NCBI GenBank assembly: GCA_963799975.1
Contig: CAWCZF010000006.1
Location: forward strand, 2,790,001-2,854,000
DNA length: 64,000 nt
Direction: 5' to 3'
Source: Actinoallomurus sp963799975
GTDB lineage: Bacteria > Actinomycetota > Actinomycetes > Streptosporangiales > Streptosporangiaceae
Shown here: positions 26,891 through 36,145 of the stretch, in pieces
Numbering within the stretch: position 1 is the stretch's first letter
Layout: each line of letters begins with the position of its first letter
Notes under the pieces: generated by a model
The model's input: only the letters and a program-made list of their open reading frames with translations
Told to the model about the DNA's origin: nothing
Databases searched by the model: none
Made by a program: the position numbers and the translations under genes

Positions 26891-27778
26891 ATGACCGGAC
26901 TCGACATCAAGAAGATCGGCGGCCGGATCGGCGCCGAGGTATCCGGCGTCGACCTGAACGACCCCGCCGACTTCGAGGCGATCAACGCCACCCTGCTGGA
27001 GCACAAGGCGCTGGTGTTCCGCGGCGCCGGCCTCGACGATGACGGCCAGATCGCCTTCGCGTCGCGCTTCGGCCCGCTCACCCGTGCCCACCCGACGGTG
27101 CCGTCCGTGGAGGGACGGCCGAACATCCTGCCGGTGGACGGCGAGGAGGGCATCCGCTCCAACCAGTGGCACACCGACGTGACGTTCGTCCGTACGCCGC
27201 CGAAGGTCAGCACGCTGCGCGCCCTCGTCGTGCCGCCGTACGGAGGCAACACCCTCATCGCGAACGCCGCCGCGGCCTACCGCGACCTGCCCGCCGAACT
27301 CCGGGAGTTCGCCGACCGCCTGTGGGCCGTGCACACCAACGACTACGACTACGCGCTGCCGCGGACGAACTCCGCGAAGGCGGCGGAGTACCGCGAGGTC
27401 TTCGTCTCGACCCGCTACCGGACCGGCCATCCGGTCGTACGCGTCCATCCCGAGTCGGGCGAACACGGCCTGTTCATCGGCGGCTTCGCCCAGCGGATCG
27501 TCGGCCTGAGCGGCACCGAGTCGCGGGACGTCCTGCGGATCCTCCAGGCGTACGTCACCCGCCCGGAGAACGTCCTGCGGGTGGCGTGGAACCCCGGCGA
27601 CCTCGTCGTCTTCGACAACCGCAGCACCCAGCACTACGCCCCCGACGACTACGGCGACCAGCCACGCCGGCTGCACCGCGTCACCGTCGCCGGAGACGCG
27701 CCGGCCGGAGTGGATGGCAAGGAGAGCTACGTCATCGAGGGCGACGAGGCCCGCCACTACACGCCCGCGGCGGCCTGA
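26891..27778 (+). CDS. TauD/TfdA-family dioxygenase
   Basis: A 295-residue Fe(II)/2-oxoglutarate dioxygenase. The facial triad is visible as HTD in NQWHTDVTFVR and the distal histidine in NRSTQHYAPDDYG, with the oxoglutarate arginine in RRLHRVTVAGDAP. In an operon with TauABC-like genes, the most likely role is oxygenolytic release of sulfite from taurine or a related sulfonate; alkyl sulfates or other acids are possible for this family. It starts 15 bases after the permease with AGAAAGG as ribosome site. Confidence 0.9.
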   Translation: MTGLDIKKIGGRIGAEVSGVDLNDPADFEAINATLLEHKALVFRGAGLDDDGQIAFASRFGPLTRAHPTVPSVEGRPNILPVDGEEGIRSNQWHTDVTFVRTPPKVSTLRALVVPPYGGNTLIANAAAAYRDLPAELREFADRLWAVHTNDYDYALPRTNSAKAAEYREVFVSTRYRTGHPVVRVHPESGEHGLFIGGFAQRIVGLSGTESRDVLRILQAYVTRPENVLRVAWNPGDLVVFDNRSTQHYAPDDYGDQPRRLHRVTVAGDAPAGVDGKESYVIEGDEARHYTPAAA

Positions 27779-28211
27779 GGGGCGCCGTCCGCGGGCGGGC
27801 TCCGCGCGGCGGCAGGCGAATCTGGCGGATCGCCTGCCGACCGCCAAGGCCGCGAGGCACGGCGGCCGTAGGGCACGCCGACCGTGAGGCATGCCGGCTG
27901 CGCGGGGCCGCCCCGCGGCGGGCCGGGGACGAGATGACCGGTCTCGTCCCCGGGCCGCCCGGCCAGGAGGAGCAGCCACTCCTGCGGGCGCGAGTGCACG
28001 GTGTCGGGTCGGCACGGATCGGATCCCGTCCCGTCCCGTCCCGTCCCGATCGGACCAGACCCGAGCCGGTCGGTCGGGACACCTCGTAACAGGTCGCCGA
28101 CCACGTGCGGCTCCGTGAACGAGCCGACGGCCTCGCGTTTCCGCGGCGCGGGGCGGGAGGATCACTCGCGTCGGCGGGAATCGGGGCCTGATCTGGCCGG
28201 TTAGCCAATAC
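27779..28211. other. gene-free stretch after the sulfonate operon
   Basis: This 433-base region holds the operon terminator (27923-27953) and a pentanucleotide tract CCCGT repeated four and a partial times (28025-28048), flanked by GATCGG-type inverted sequence. No credible gene is present in any frame. Confidence 0.6.
27923..27953 (+). terminator. perfect 12-bp hairpin ending the transporter-dioxygenase operon
   Basis: Arms 27923-27934 (ccggggacgaga) and 27942-27953 pair perfectly around a 7-base loop, 145 bases after the dioxygenase stop. There is no U-run. Confidence 0.75.
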
Positions 28212-29210
28212 ATGCCCGACTTCAGTGATGTGCGCTGGTCAGTGCTGGACCTCGTGCCGGTAACGACGGCGACGAGCCCGCCGGAGGCCCTGCGGGCGTC
28301 CGTGGATCTCGCTCCCGTCGTGGAACGGCTGGGTTATCACCGCCTCTGGGTGGCCGAACACCACGGGATGCCCGGCATCGCCAGTTCGTCCCCCGCAGTG
28401 CTCATCGCGCATCTCGCCGAGGCCACGTCGACCCTGCGGGTCGGCTCAGGCGGTGTGATGCTGCCGAACCACGCGCCGTTGGTCATCGCGGAGCAGTTCG
28501 GAACGCTGGCGGCCCTGCATCCCGGCCGGATCGACCTGGGCATCGGCCGCGCCCCGGGCACGGACCAGGCCACCGCGTACGCGCTGCGGCGGAGCCCGGA
28601 CATCAACGCGGACGCGTTCCCCGAAGAACTGGCACAGCTGAGAGCGTTCCTCGACGGGTCGTATCCGCGAATCCGCGCGGTGCCGGCGGCCGACAGCCCG
28701 CCAGAGGTCTGGCTGCTGGGCTCCAGCGGCTTCAGCGCCCAGCTAGCGGCCCTCCTCGGCCTGCCATTCGCGTTCGCCCACCACTTCAGCGCGCGGAACA
28801 CCGATCCGGCGTTGGAGTTGTACCGGTCGACGTTCAAGCCGGTGGGCGCACTGGAGCAGCCGTACGCGATGGTGACGGCGGCCGTGTTCGCCGCCGACAC
28901 CGACGAGGAGGCACGGCGCCTCGCCGCCCCGCAGGGCCTGGCGATCCTGCGGCTGCGCTCGGGCAACCCGGGCCTGCTGCCGACACCCGAGGAGGCCGCC
29001 GCACACGGCCTCACCCCGTGGGAACGCGAGGCGATCGGCACCTTCACGGAGTCACACGTGATCGGCGGCCCTGACACCGTGCGCAAGGGCCTGCTCGCAC
29101 TGCTCGAACGCACCCGCCCGCAAGAGCTGATGGTCTCCATGAACATCGGCGACCCCGCCGCCCGCCGCCGCTCGTACGAAATCGTCGCCGAAATCGCCAA
29201 GGACCTGTGA
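28212..29210 (+). CDS. LLM-class flavin-dependent oxidoreductase (MsnO8 type)
   Basis: A 332-residue luciferase-like monooxygenase family protein. RLWVAEHHGMPGIASSSPAV and LPNHAPLVIAEQFGTLAALHPGRIDLGIGRAPG are hallmark segments of the group. Proximity to the sulfonate operon suggests possible desulfonation chemistry, but a terminator lies between them and the sequence resembles the general MsnO8 group more than SsuD. No convincing ribosome site precedes the ATG. Confidence 0.88.
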   Translation: MPDFSDVRWSVLDLVPVTTATSPPEALRASVDLAPVVERLGYHRLWVAEHHGMPGIASSSPAVLIAHLAEATSTLRVGSGGVMLPNHAPLVIAEQFGTLAALHPGRIDLGIGRAPGTDQATAYALRRSPDINADAFPEELAQLRAFLDGSYPRIRAVPAADSPPEVWLLGSSGFSAQLAALLGLPFAFAHHFSARNTDPALELYRSTFKPVGALEQPYAMVTAAVFAADTDEEARRLAAPQGLAILRLRSGNPGLLPTPEEAAAHGLTPWEREAIGTFTESHVIGGPDTVRKGLLALLERTRPQELMVSMNIGDPAARRRSYEIVAEIAKDL

Positions 29211-29557
29211 CCGCGGACCTGTGATCGCCGGACTCCGCCGAGAGAATCGCGGGATCGCCCTCATTTCGCCCGAGCCCGCCGGCCGAGCAGCTGATGATTT
29301 CGCACGTCCTGCGTACCGCCGACAAGGACCGTGATCCGCTGGCTGTTCTCAAGCGCGCCAAATCGGCTCCAGGTGCCAGGTGGTCGCTTGTCCTCGCCCT
29401 CCGACCCCTCGCCCCTCGGCCCCTCGGCCGGCCCGGATCGAACGACGGACCGAACTGCTCATGGAGCGCAACCGGCTGGCACGCGAGCTGCACGACTCGG
29501 TCGTGCTCTGCGTCGGCGTGCGGGTGTCGCCGACGGCTCGGGCTGGATCGTGTCCTT
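29211..29557. other. degenerate stretch between oxidoreductase and comEC
   Basis: About 350 bases with no complete gene. The only recognisable coding content is a histidine-kinase fragment (listed separately). Confidence 0.5.
29429..29500 (+). pseudogene. remnant of a NarL-type sensor histidine kinase
   Basis: The frame reads RIERRTELLMERNRLARELH followed by DSVV. This is the dimerisation/phosphoacceptor (HisKA_3) signature with the conserved ERNRLARELHDSV block. No kinase domain follows and no sensor domain precedes it, so it is a deletion remnant at the boundary of the accessory segment next to comEC. Confidence 0.6.
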
Positions 29558-32297
29558 CTATGGCGGGTCTCGGTGGGTCACGACGGCCGGGCCGGTTCGT
29601 GATCGGATGACCGCGACGTCGCCGTCTCGGTCGGTGCGGTAGACGCGCTCGCCGAGGCGGGCGAGTGCGGACATCGTCGCGGGCGCGGGGTGACCGTAGT
29701 CGTTGTGCGCTCCGACGGAGGCGATGGCGATCCGGGCGTGTACGGCGGCGAGGAAGGCCGGGTCCTGGTGAGAGCTGCCGTGGTGCGGAATCTTGAGAAC
29801 CTGGGCCGTCGGCACGCCGGCGGCCAAGAGCTCTCGCTGCGCCTCGATCTCGACGTCGCCGCAGAGCAGCACGCTGAGGCCTGGCCAGCGAGCGAGCATC
29901 ACGACGCTGGCGTTGTTGACCGTCGTGCCGCTGTCTCCCCTGGTGATCCGGTTCGTGCTCAGCGGGCCGATGACGGCGAGGGTCAGCGGGCCGACGGTCC
30001 ACAGGTCGCCGACGCCCGCCGCACGCGTCGTCCGGCCGGGCAGCAGGCGGCGTTCTTCCCCGTCGCTGTCAGGGCTGATCACGATCGTGCCGACCGAGCG
30101 TCCGCGCAGCACACCGGGCAGGCCGTCGATGTGGTCGGCGTGCGGGTGCGTGAGGACCAGCAGGGGGACGGCGTCGATGCCGAGATCGTGCAGGCAGCTG
30201 TCCATCGAGTCGCGGGTCGGGTCCGGTGTCGACCACGACGGCGCGCCCGTCGCCCGCGAACAACGCCAGGCCGTCGCCCTGCCCCACATCACACGTGACG
30301 AACAGCCAGCCGCGCGGCGGCCAGCCCGGCGCGAGGATCCGCGCGCCGATCATCGTGAGGACGATCCCGGCCAGCGCGGCCGCGGCGATCCGGCGGGCCG
30401 GCGGCCTGCGCAGGGCGAGCCAGGGCCACCGCCAGGACGGCGAGCAGTAGCGCGACGCCGGCGAGGCCGGCCGGCCACCCGATCACGGCGTACGGCGCAC
30501 GCGCGCAGACGCGTGCGACGCCCGCGATCCAGCCGACCGCGAACCCGGCGGGCACGACGATCAGCCGGGCGACGGGTAAGACGAACGGCGCCACCAGGGC
30601 GGCGAACACGCCGATGATCGTGGCGGGCCCGACCGCCGGGACGGCGAGCAGGTTCGCCGGGATCGCGACGAGGCTGACGCCCGCACCGATCATCACGAGT
30701 ACCGGCACGCACGCGGCATGGGCGGCGGCCGCGACCGCGAGTGGTTCGGCGAGGCCCCGTGGCATCCGCCTGCCGAGCCGTTCGCGCCAGGGCGGTGCGA
30801 GGACGAGGATCCCGGCGGTCGCCAGGGCCGACAGCGCGAAGCCGTACGATCCGGCCAGTTCGGGGTCGATGAGGACGAGCACGAGGACGGCGGCGCAGAG
30901 CGCGGGGACGCCTTGCCGCTCGCGGCCGCTGACGACCGCGATGAGGGCGATGGCGCCCATGACGGTGGCCCGCAGGACGCTCGGCGAGGGCCGCGCCACG
31001 ATGACGAAGCCGATGATCGCCGCTCCGGCGAGCAGTGGTCCCGCCCGGCGGCCGAGACCCAGCATCCGGCCGAGCGCGAGGACCGCGCCGAGGATCAACG
31101 AGAGGTTCTCGCCACTGACGGCCATGAGGTGGGTGAGCCCGGCCTTCGTCGAAGGTGTCGGCCAGTTCGGGGTCGAGCAGCGACGTATCGCCGTCGACCA
31201 GCCCGGGCAGGACCGCGCGCTGATCGTCTGGCAGCCCGCCCGCCGCGGCCCGCAGGCGCACGCGGATCCGGTCCGCGACGCGTTGCGGTAACGAGGGCGC
31301 GCCGAGAATCTCGGGCGGCTCCGCGTACGAGGCCGACCGCCGCCAGCAATTCGCCGCGCCGTGGCGTCTCCAGCCGGGCGGTGAAGGCGATCCGCAGGCT
31401 CGGCAGGAGGCGCTTCCAGGCGGGATCGCCGGCGAGGATCAGCACGGGCACCCGAACTCGCCTCCGGTCGACCTGCTCCACGCGTACCGGGACCAGCACG
31501 GTCTCACGGTGATGGATCGCCCCGGCCCGCACGATCACCTTTGGGTCTCCGGTCACGACGGCGTCCAGCCGGGCGCTGCCCCCGCGCACGGCGAGGGCGT
31601 GTACCGGCCCGGAACCGACGGCGGACAGCCGCAGTCCCACACCGAGCGCCGAGGCGGCCACGCAGACGAGCACCGCCACGATCCCGATCCGGACTCCGCC
31701 GGGCCTTCCTCGATGGGTTACTGCGGTCGGATCGGGCACTGCGGTCGGATCGGGATCGGCGGGGGTGTCGTTGCGAGGGCTCGGTGGAACGACCTCCGTC
31801 GTCTGGGCGGCCGGTGCTGTGGCCGGTTTTCCGCGCTGGGTCAGGGATCGTCGGATCGGGTGGGCCAGGAGGACGGCCGCGGCGGCGAGGGTGGTCGTGG
31901 CGGAGGCGTAGGCGACCATCGGGCTCATGCGGAGCAGCACCAGCGCCGTCAGCCAGACGGCGGCGGACGGGCCGGCCAGGCGCAGGTCGATCGTCCGCCG
32001 GCGAGATCGGTGACCGTCCCCGTCGGCGGTGGCCGGTGCCGGGCCGCTCGCTCCGGAGGTCGCCGGTACGCGTTCGTCCGGCGGCGGGTGGCCCCCCGAA
32101 GGCGCACGTGCGGGCGTCATCTCCGGCACCCGTCCCTGGGAGGCCGCCCGCCCGAGTGTCCCCTCCGGCACCCACGCGCGGCCGGCGGCGAAGATGTCGT
32201 CAAGGCTGTGCAGCGCCCGGCCTCTGGCGGTGATCCGCGCCAGTGCTGTCTTCGGCGCGCCCGGTACTGTCCACTGCTGCGGGCCGAGCGCGGCCAT
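29558..32297 (-). pseudogene. comEC: ComEC/Rec2 competence-type membrane protein, four frame breaks
   Basis: DNA-uptake channel family. The competence domain (THLMAVSGENLSLILG) and the metallo-beta-lactamase domain (CDVGQGDG, LTHPHADHIDG, IPHHGSSHQ) are conserved but lie in successive frames. Breaks fall near 31340, 31150, 30415 and 30220, each best explained by one extra base. The total, 3n+1, matches four insertions. Corrected length is about 912 residues. It is either a decaying gene or the result of clustered sequencing errors. A proline-rich N-terminal extension precedes the first membrane segments. Confidence 0.85.
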
Positions 32298-32312
32298 CAG
32301 GGCAGGAGGCGC

Positions 32313-33434
32313 TCATACGCGGACCAAGCCCCGGAGGTCGGCGAACTTTGCATCGCCGATACCGGACACTTGACGCAGTTCGTCGATGGTGCGGAAGCCG
32401 CCGTGCTGGGTGCGGTAGTCCACGATGCGCTGGGCCAGGACGGGGCCCACGCCGGGTAACTGGTCGAGTTGGGCGGCGGTCGCGGAGTTGAGGTCGACGG
32501 GAGCGGCCGGGACCGCCGCACCTGGGGGGCCCACGGCTCCTCCCGGTGGAGCGGCGGGGGACGGTGTGGCGTCGACGCCGACGAGGATCTGCTCTCCGTC
32601 CGTCACGCGGCGGGCGAGGTTGAGGGTGCCGGTCTTGACGCCCGGGCGCACGCCGCCGGCCTGGTCGATCGCGTCGATGACTCTGGCGCCCGGAGGCAGG
32701 CTCACCACGCCCGGGTGACGCACCTTCCCCGCCACGTCGACCACGAGTGGCGGCTGAGCCGGGCTGGGTGCGGTGCTGTTCGCCGGGGAGACGGGTGAGG
32801 CCGCGGTGGCCGGTTGCGCGGCGGGACGGAGGATCGGGGCGGGGGCCGGGCGCGCCTGGGGTCTGGACCACCAGAGGAGGACACCCGCGAGGAGGGCGGC
32901 CAGCAGCCCCGCGAGCGCCAGCACGCGCACACCGGGCAGGCCCGGGTCGATCCGCAGCCGGCCGCGTCCGCGGCCCTCGGACTCCGGCCAGGTGGTGGCG
33001 GGCAGGCCGGACGCGGGCCAGGCCGGACCGGACCCCCTCCAGGACTCGTCGGCCGAGCCCACGGCGTGAGATGGCGATTCCACTGCCTCAGGCACCGGTC
33101 CCGCATCGTCCGCCGCCAGTCCGATCTCGTCGAACGTCGAACCCACATCGCGCGGCGGAGAGCCGGCCGCGCCGGGCTCGCCGGGCCACCCCGTGCCGGA
33201 CTGTCCGGAGCGTGACGACGCCGGAGAGGTCGGCGCCTGGTCGAGTGCCCACCCCACATCGCGCGGTGGTGGGCCGACCGTGCCGGGCACGCTGGGCCGG
33301 CCGGAGCGTGACGAGGGCGGGAGGATCGGCGGCGTGCGTAACGGCGAGGTCCCGGCGCCCGTGCCGAATGACTGTGGCGGCCGGAACACCTCGCGCAGGC
33401 GGGCGAAGGCGGAGGGGGATGCGAGGGGCTTCAT
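32313..33434 (-). CDS. comEA: ComEA-family helix-hairpin-helix DNA-binding protein
   Basis: A 373-residue membrane-anchored protein. The first ~160 residues are low-complexity and Pro/Ser/Gly-rich, followed by one membrane segment (VLALAGLLAALLAGVLLWW), an SLBB-type domain (VVDVAGKVRHPGVVSLPPGA) and a C-terminal tandem helix-hairpin-helix (VDLNSATAAQLDQLPGVGP, then ASGIGDAKF-like QVSGIGDAKFADL). ComEA binds incoming DNA for ComEC. Unlike comEC its frame is intact. It precedes comEC by 15 bases. Confidence 0.9.
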   Translation of the reverse strand: MKPLASPSAFARLREVFRPPQSFGTGAGTSPLRTPPILPPSSRSGRPSVPGTVGPPPRDVGWALDQAPTSPASSRSGQSGTGWPGEPGAAGSPPRDVGSTFDEIGLAADDAGPVPEAVESPSHAVGSADESWRGSGPAWPASGLPATTWPESEGRGRGRLRIDPGLPGVRVLALAGLLAALLAGVLLWWSRPQARPAPAPILRPAAQPATAASPVSPANSTAPSPAQPPLVVDVAGKVRHPGVVSLPPGARVIDAIDQAGGVRPGVKTGTLNLARRVTDGEQILVGVDATPSPAAPPGGAVGPPGAAVPAAPVDLNSATAAQLDQLPGVGPVLAQRIVDYRTQHGGFRTIDELRQVSGIGDAKFADLRGLVRV

Positions 33435-33610
33435 GTCGCACGACGCTAACCGGCCATCACCCAGGGCAACAGATCGAACGCGATCTGTGGATAACCGCCG
33501 TCCAACGGCCGAGAGACACCAGCGTCCGCGACCGCCGGTACGACGCTCAGGGTGGTGGCCTGGCCCGGTCCGCCTCCATCAGCACCACCGACACCGACAC
33601 CATGCGACCC

Positions 33611-34258
33611 CTACGACATCGGGATCGGGCGGGGGAAGACGCGGACGAAGCGGGTGGCGGCGTGTTCGTCGCCGGTGATCTTCACGTCGCCTGCCGCGGC
33701 GGCGGCCGTCAAGGGGAGGCCGCCGAAGACCACCGATCTCAAGGTGGCGGCGTCCGTGGAGATCACGGCGTCCGGACGCTGCGCCGCGCCACGTTCCAGG
33801 GCGAGCCGTCCCCCGGCCACCTCGGCGAAGAAGCGGTCATCTCCCAGGCGAAGCTCATAGACGCCCCGCAAGCCCCCGGCCGCCGGCGCGTCGAAGCTCG
33901 TCTTCAGTGCGAACATCAGCGCGTCCACGCTGAGTTCCCTCCCCGGTGTCAGCGGCGCCCGGCTGCCGAACCTCGCCAGGTGGAACAGCACGGGCTCCAG
34001 ACCCCGCCCCCACTCGGTCAGCTCGTACACCCACGCGGCCGCCGGCGGGCCCAGACGGCGGCGGCGCAACACGCCCGCGCCTTCCAGTTCCCGCAGGCGC
34101 TGGGACAACACGTTCTGGCTCACTCCGGGCAGCCCGCGGTGCAGATCGGTGAACCGTTTCGGGCCGAACAGCAGCTCACGCACCACGAGCAGCGCCCACC
34201 GCTCCCCCACCGCGTCCAGCCCGCGCGCGATCCCGCACGGGTCGTCATAGCTGCGCAT
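33611..34258 (-). CDS. HxlR-family transcriptional regulator with SCP2-like C-terminal domain
   Basis: A 215-residue protein. The N-terminal winged helix is clearly HxlR type (ALDAVGERWALLVVRELLFG, RFTDLHRGLPGVSQNVLSQR). The C-terminal ~110 residues resemble a sterol-carrier-like domain (VYELRLGDDRFFAEVAGGRL, then PDAVISTDAATLRSVVFGG) that probably binds a hydrophobic effector. It is divergent from the PNPOx-family gene, with an operator-like dyad between them, so it likely regulates that operon and itself. Confidence 0.85.
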   Translation of the reverse strand: MRSYDDPCGIARGLDAVGERWALLVVRELLFGPKRFTDLHRGLPGVSQNVLSQRLRELEGAGVLRRRRLGPPAAAWVYELTEWGRGLEPVLFHLARFGSRAPLTPGRELSVDALMFALKTSFDAPAAGGLRGVYELRLGDDRFFAEVAGGRLALERGAAQRPDAVISTDAATLRSVVFGGLPLTAAAAAGDVKITGDEHAATRFVRVFPRPIPMS

Positions 34259-34289
34259 ACGGCAAAGTCCGTCCTCGGAAGGAGTAGCA

Positions 34290-34316
34290 CTACAGGACAA
34301 AGTAATCCTAAAGTAG
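34290..34316. promoter_or_regulatory. candidate HxlR operator
   Basis: Nested dyad CTAC-AGGA-N8-TCCT-AAA-GTAG in the 79-base region between divergent genes. The local DNA is AT-rich compared with its surroundings, and the dyad sits about 20 bases before the ribosome site of the rightward operon. Confidence 0.5.
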
Positions 34317-34337
34317 GACCAAATAAAGGAGAAACCG

Positions 34338-34820
34338 ATGGAAATCCCGATCCCCCAGGGCGACCCGCGCCTGCTGGCCGACGAGCTCGCACAGCGGCTG
34401 CTCGCCTCGAAGGAGCTGGCACGCCTCGCGTACGTCGCCCCGGACGGCACCCCCCGCGTGCTCCCGATGCTCTTCCACTGGAACGGCGAGGAGATCGTCA
34501 TGTCCTCGTTCGGCGGAGCGCACAAGATCGCCGCGCTGCGGAAGAACCCCAGCACGGCCATCACGATCGACACCGCGGGAGCGCCGCCGGAGATGCTGCT
34601 CATCCGCGGCGATGCCCAGGTCACGGACGTGGAGGGGATCGTGCCCGAGTACGCGATGGCCCATCGGCGCTACTACGGTGAGGAGCAGGGCGCGGCCAAC
34701 GTCGCCGAGGCCGACCGGCCGGGCGTTCGGATGGCACGCATCGCGGTCCGGCCCGAATGGGTTGGGCTGATCGACTTCCGCAAGAGATTCCCCGGCGCAC
34801 TGGAGCAGGCGAGAAACTGA
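34338..34820 (+). CDS. pyridoxamine 5'-phosphate oxidase-family protein
   Basis: A 160-residue split-barrel flavin- or F420-binding protein with LARLAYVAPDGTPRVLPMLF and FGGAHKIAALRKNPSTAITI, the usual strand order of the actinobacterial FDOR-B/PNPOx group. A strong AAAGGAGA ribosome site precedes the ATG. The substrate is unknown. It is the first gene of a two-gene operon under the divergent HxlR regulator. Confidence 0.83.
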   Translation: MEIPIPQGDPRLLADELAQRLLASKELARLAYVAPDGTPRVLPMLFHWNGEEIVMSSFGGAHKIAALRKNPSTAITIDTAGAPPEMLLIRGDAQVTDVEGIVPEYAMAHRRYYGEEQGAANVAEADRPGVRMARIAVRPEWVGLIDFRKRFPGALEQARN

Positions 34821-35497
34821 TGGCAACCTACGCACTCATCCACGGCGCCGGCGACGCCTGGTACTGGCACCTCCTCATCCCCGAGCTGCGCGACCGCGGC
34901 CACGACGTCGTCGCGCCCGAACTGCCGAGCGACGACGACGCCGGGCTGAAGGGCTACACCGACGCGGTGGTCGACGCCATCGGCGACCGCCAGGACGTGA
35001 TCGTCGTCGCCCAGTCCCTCGGCGGGTTCACCGGACCGCTCGTCTGCGCGCGCCGGGAGGTGAAGTTGCTCGTGATGCTCGCCGCCATGGTTCCCCGCCC
35101 CGGAGAGACGGTCAACGCGTGGTGGGGCAACACCGGCGCGGAGCAGGCCAGGGTCGAACAAGACGAGAAAGAGGGCCGCTCCCCGGAGTTCGACCTGGTC
35201 ACGAGCTTCTTCCACGACGTGGCGCCGGAGGTCACGAAGGAGGCCATGACGCGGGAGCAGCGCGAGGAGTCCGCGAGCGCCTGGAGCGACCCGTGGCCCC
35301 TGGAGGCATGGCCGGACGTCCCGACGCGCTTCCTGCTGGGCCGCGACGACCGCTTCTTCCCGCCCGCGTTCCTGCGCCGCGTCGTGGCGGACCGGCTCGG
35401 CATCGTCCCCGACGAGATCGGCGGCGGCCATCTGATCGCGCTGAGCAACACCAGGGCGCTGGCCGACCGGCTGGAGGAGTATCGCAGCGCGCTATGA
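34820..35497 (+). CDS. alpha/beta hydrolase
   Basis: A 225-residue single-domain hydrolase. HGAGDAWYWHLLIPELRDRGHDVVAPELP holds the oxyanion-hole region, the nucleophile elbow is VVAQSLGGF (serine present, first glycine replaced by alanine), and a late GGGHLIALSNTRALADRL carries the catalytic histidine. The start overlaps the preceding stop by one base. Its last six bases overlap the convergent response-regulator gene. Confidence 0.87.
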   Translation: MATYALIHGAGDAWYWHLLIPELRDRGHDVVAPELPSDDDAGLKGYTDAVVDAIGDRQDVIVVAQSLGGFTGPLVCARREVKLLVMLAAMVPRPGETVNAWWGNTGAEQARVEQDEKEGRSPEFDLVTSFFHDVAPEVTKEAMTREQREESASAWSDPWPLEAWPDVPTRFLLGRDDRFFPPAFLRRVVADRLGIVPDEIGGGHLIALSNTRALADRLEEYRSAL

Positions 35498-36142
35498 GGC
35501 GACGATCCCCGCTTCGTGGGCGATCAGACCGGCCTGGGTACGGTTCGCGCAGTCCAGCTTGTCCAGCATCCGCGACACGTACCCCTTGATCGTGGCCTCC
35601 GACAGGTAGAGCCGGGCCGCGATCTGGGCGTTCGACAGGCCCTCGCCGAGGCAGGCGAGGACCTCGGTCTCCCGGCCGGTCAGCGTCGAGACGAGCCCTC
35701 GCGCCCGGTCGCGCGCCGACAGGCCGTCCGTGGACGCCGCGACCAGCCGGCGGGCGGCCGCCGCCGAGAGCACGGTGTGCCCCTCGGCGGCCACGCGTAC
35801 GAGCCCGATCAGGTCCTCCGGCGGCGTCGACTTCACCAGGAAGCCGGCCGCACCGGCCCGCAGGGCGCGCAGGACGTACTGGTCGGCGTCGAAGGTCGTC
35901 AGCACCACCACGGCCGGCGGCGCGGCGAGCGCGCAGATCCGCTCGATCGCGGTGAGCCCGTCCATGCCCGGCATGCGCAGGTCCATCAGCACGACGTCCG
36001 GCCGTTCCCGCAGCACGGTCTCGACTCCGGCGGCACCGTCGTGCGCCTCGCCGACGACGGAGATGTCGTCGGCGGAGCCCAGAATCGTCCGCAGAAACCC
36101 GCAGACCATCGGCTCGTCGTCCACGACGACCACCCGGACCAC
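35492..36142 (-). CDS. LuxR/NarL-type response regulator
   Basis: A 216-residue response regulator. The receiver domain has DDE near the N-terminus, phosphoacceptor D54 in VLMDLRMPGMDG, a conserved threonine in VVLTTFD and a lysine in FLVKSTPPEDL. The C-terminal LuxR helix-turn-helix reads LTGRETEVLACLGEGLSNAQ onward. Its GTG start lies three bases after the stop of the histidine kinase gene, forming one operon with it. Confidence 0.93.
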   Translation of the reverse strand: MVRVVVVDDEPMVCGFLRTILGSADDISVVGEAHDGAAGVETVLRERPDVVLMDLRMPGMDGLTAIERICALAAPPAVVVLTTFDADQYVLRALRAGAAGFLVKSTPPEDLIGLVRVAAEGHTVLSAAAARRLVAASTDGLSARDRARGLVSTLTGRETEVLACLGEGLSNAQIAARLYLSEATIKGYVSRMLDKLDCANRTQAGLIAHEAGIVAS

Positions 36143-36145
36143 GGC

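Noticed and set aside
28001..28119. Possible CRISPR-like array in the CCCGT tract
   Set aside because: Units are only five bases with no spacers, and no cas genes are present.
28212..29210. Alkanesulfonate monooxygenase SsuD as part of the sulfonate operon
   Set aside because: A perfect terminator separates it from the operon and its sequence fits the general MsnO8 group better than SsuD.
29380..29610. Intact small gene containing the kinase-like motif
   Set aside because: Only about 24 residues match a kinase; the flanks are non-coding in character and overlap the comEC end, so it is called a remnant.
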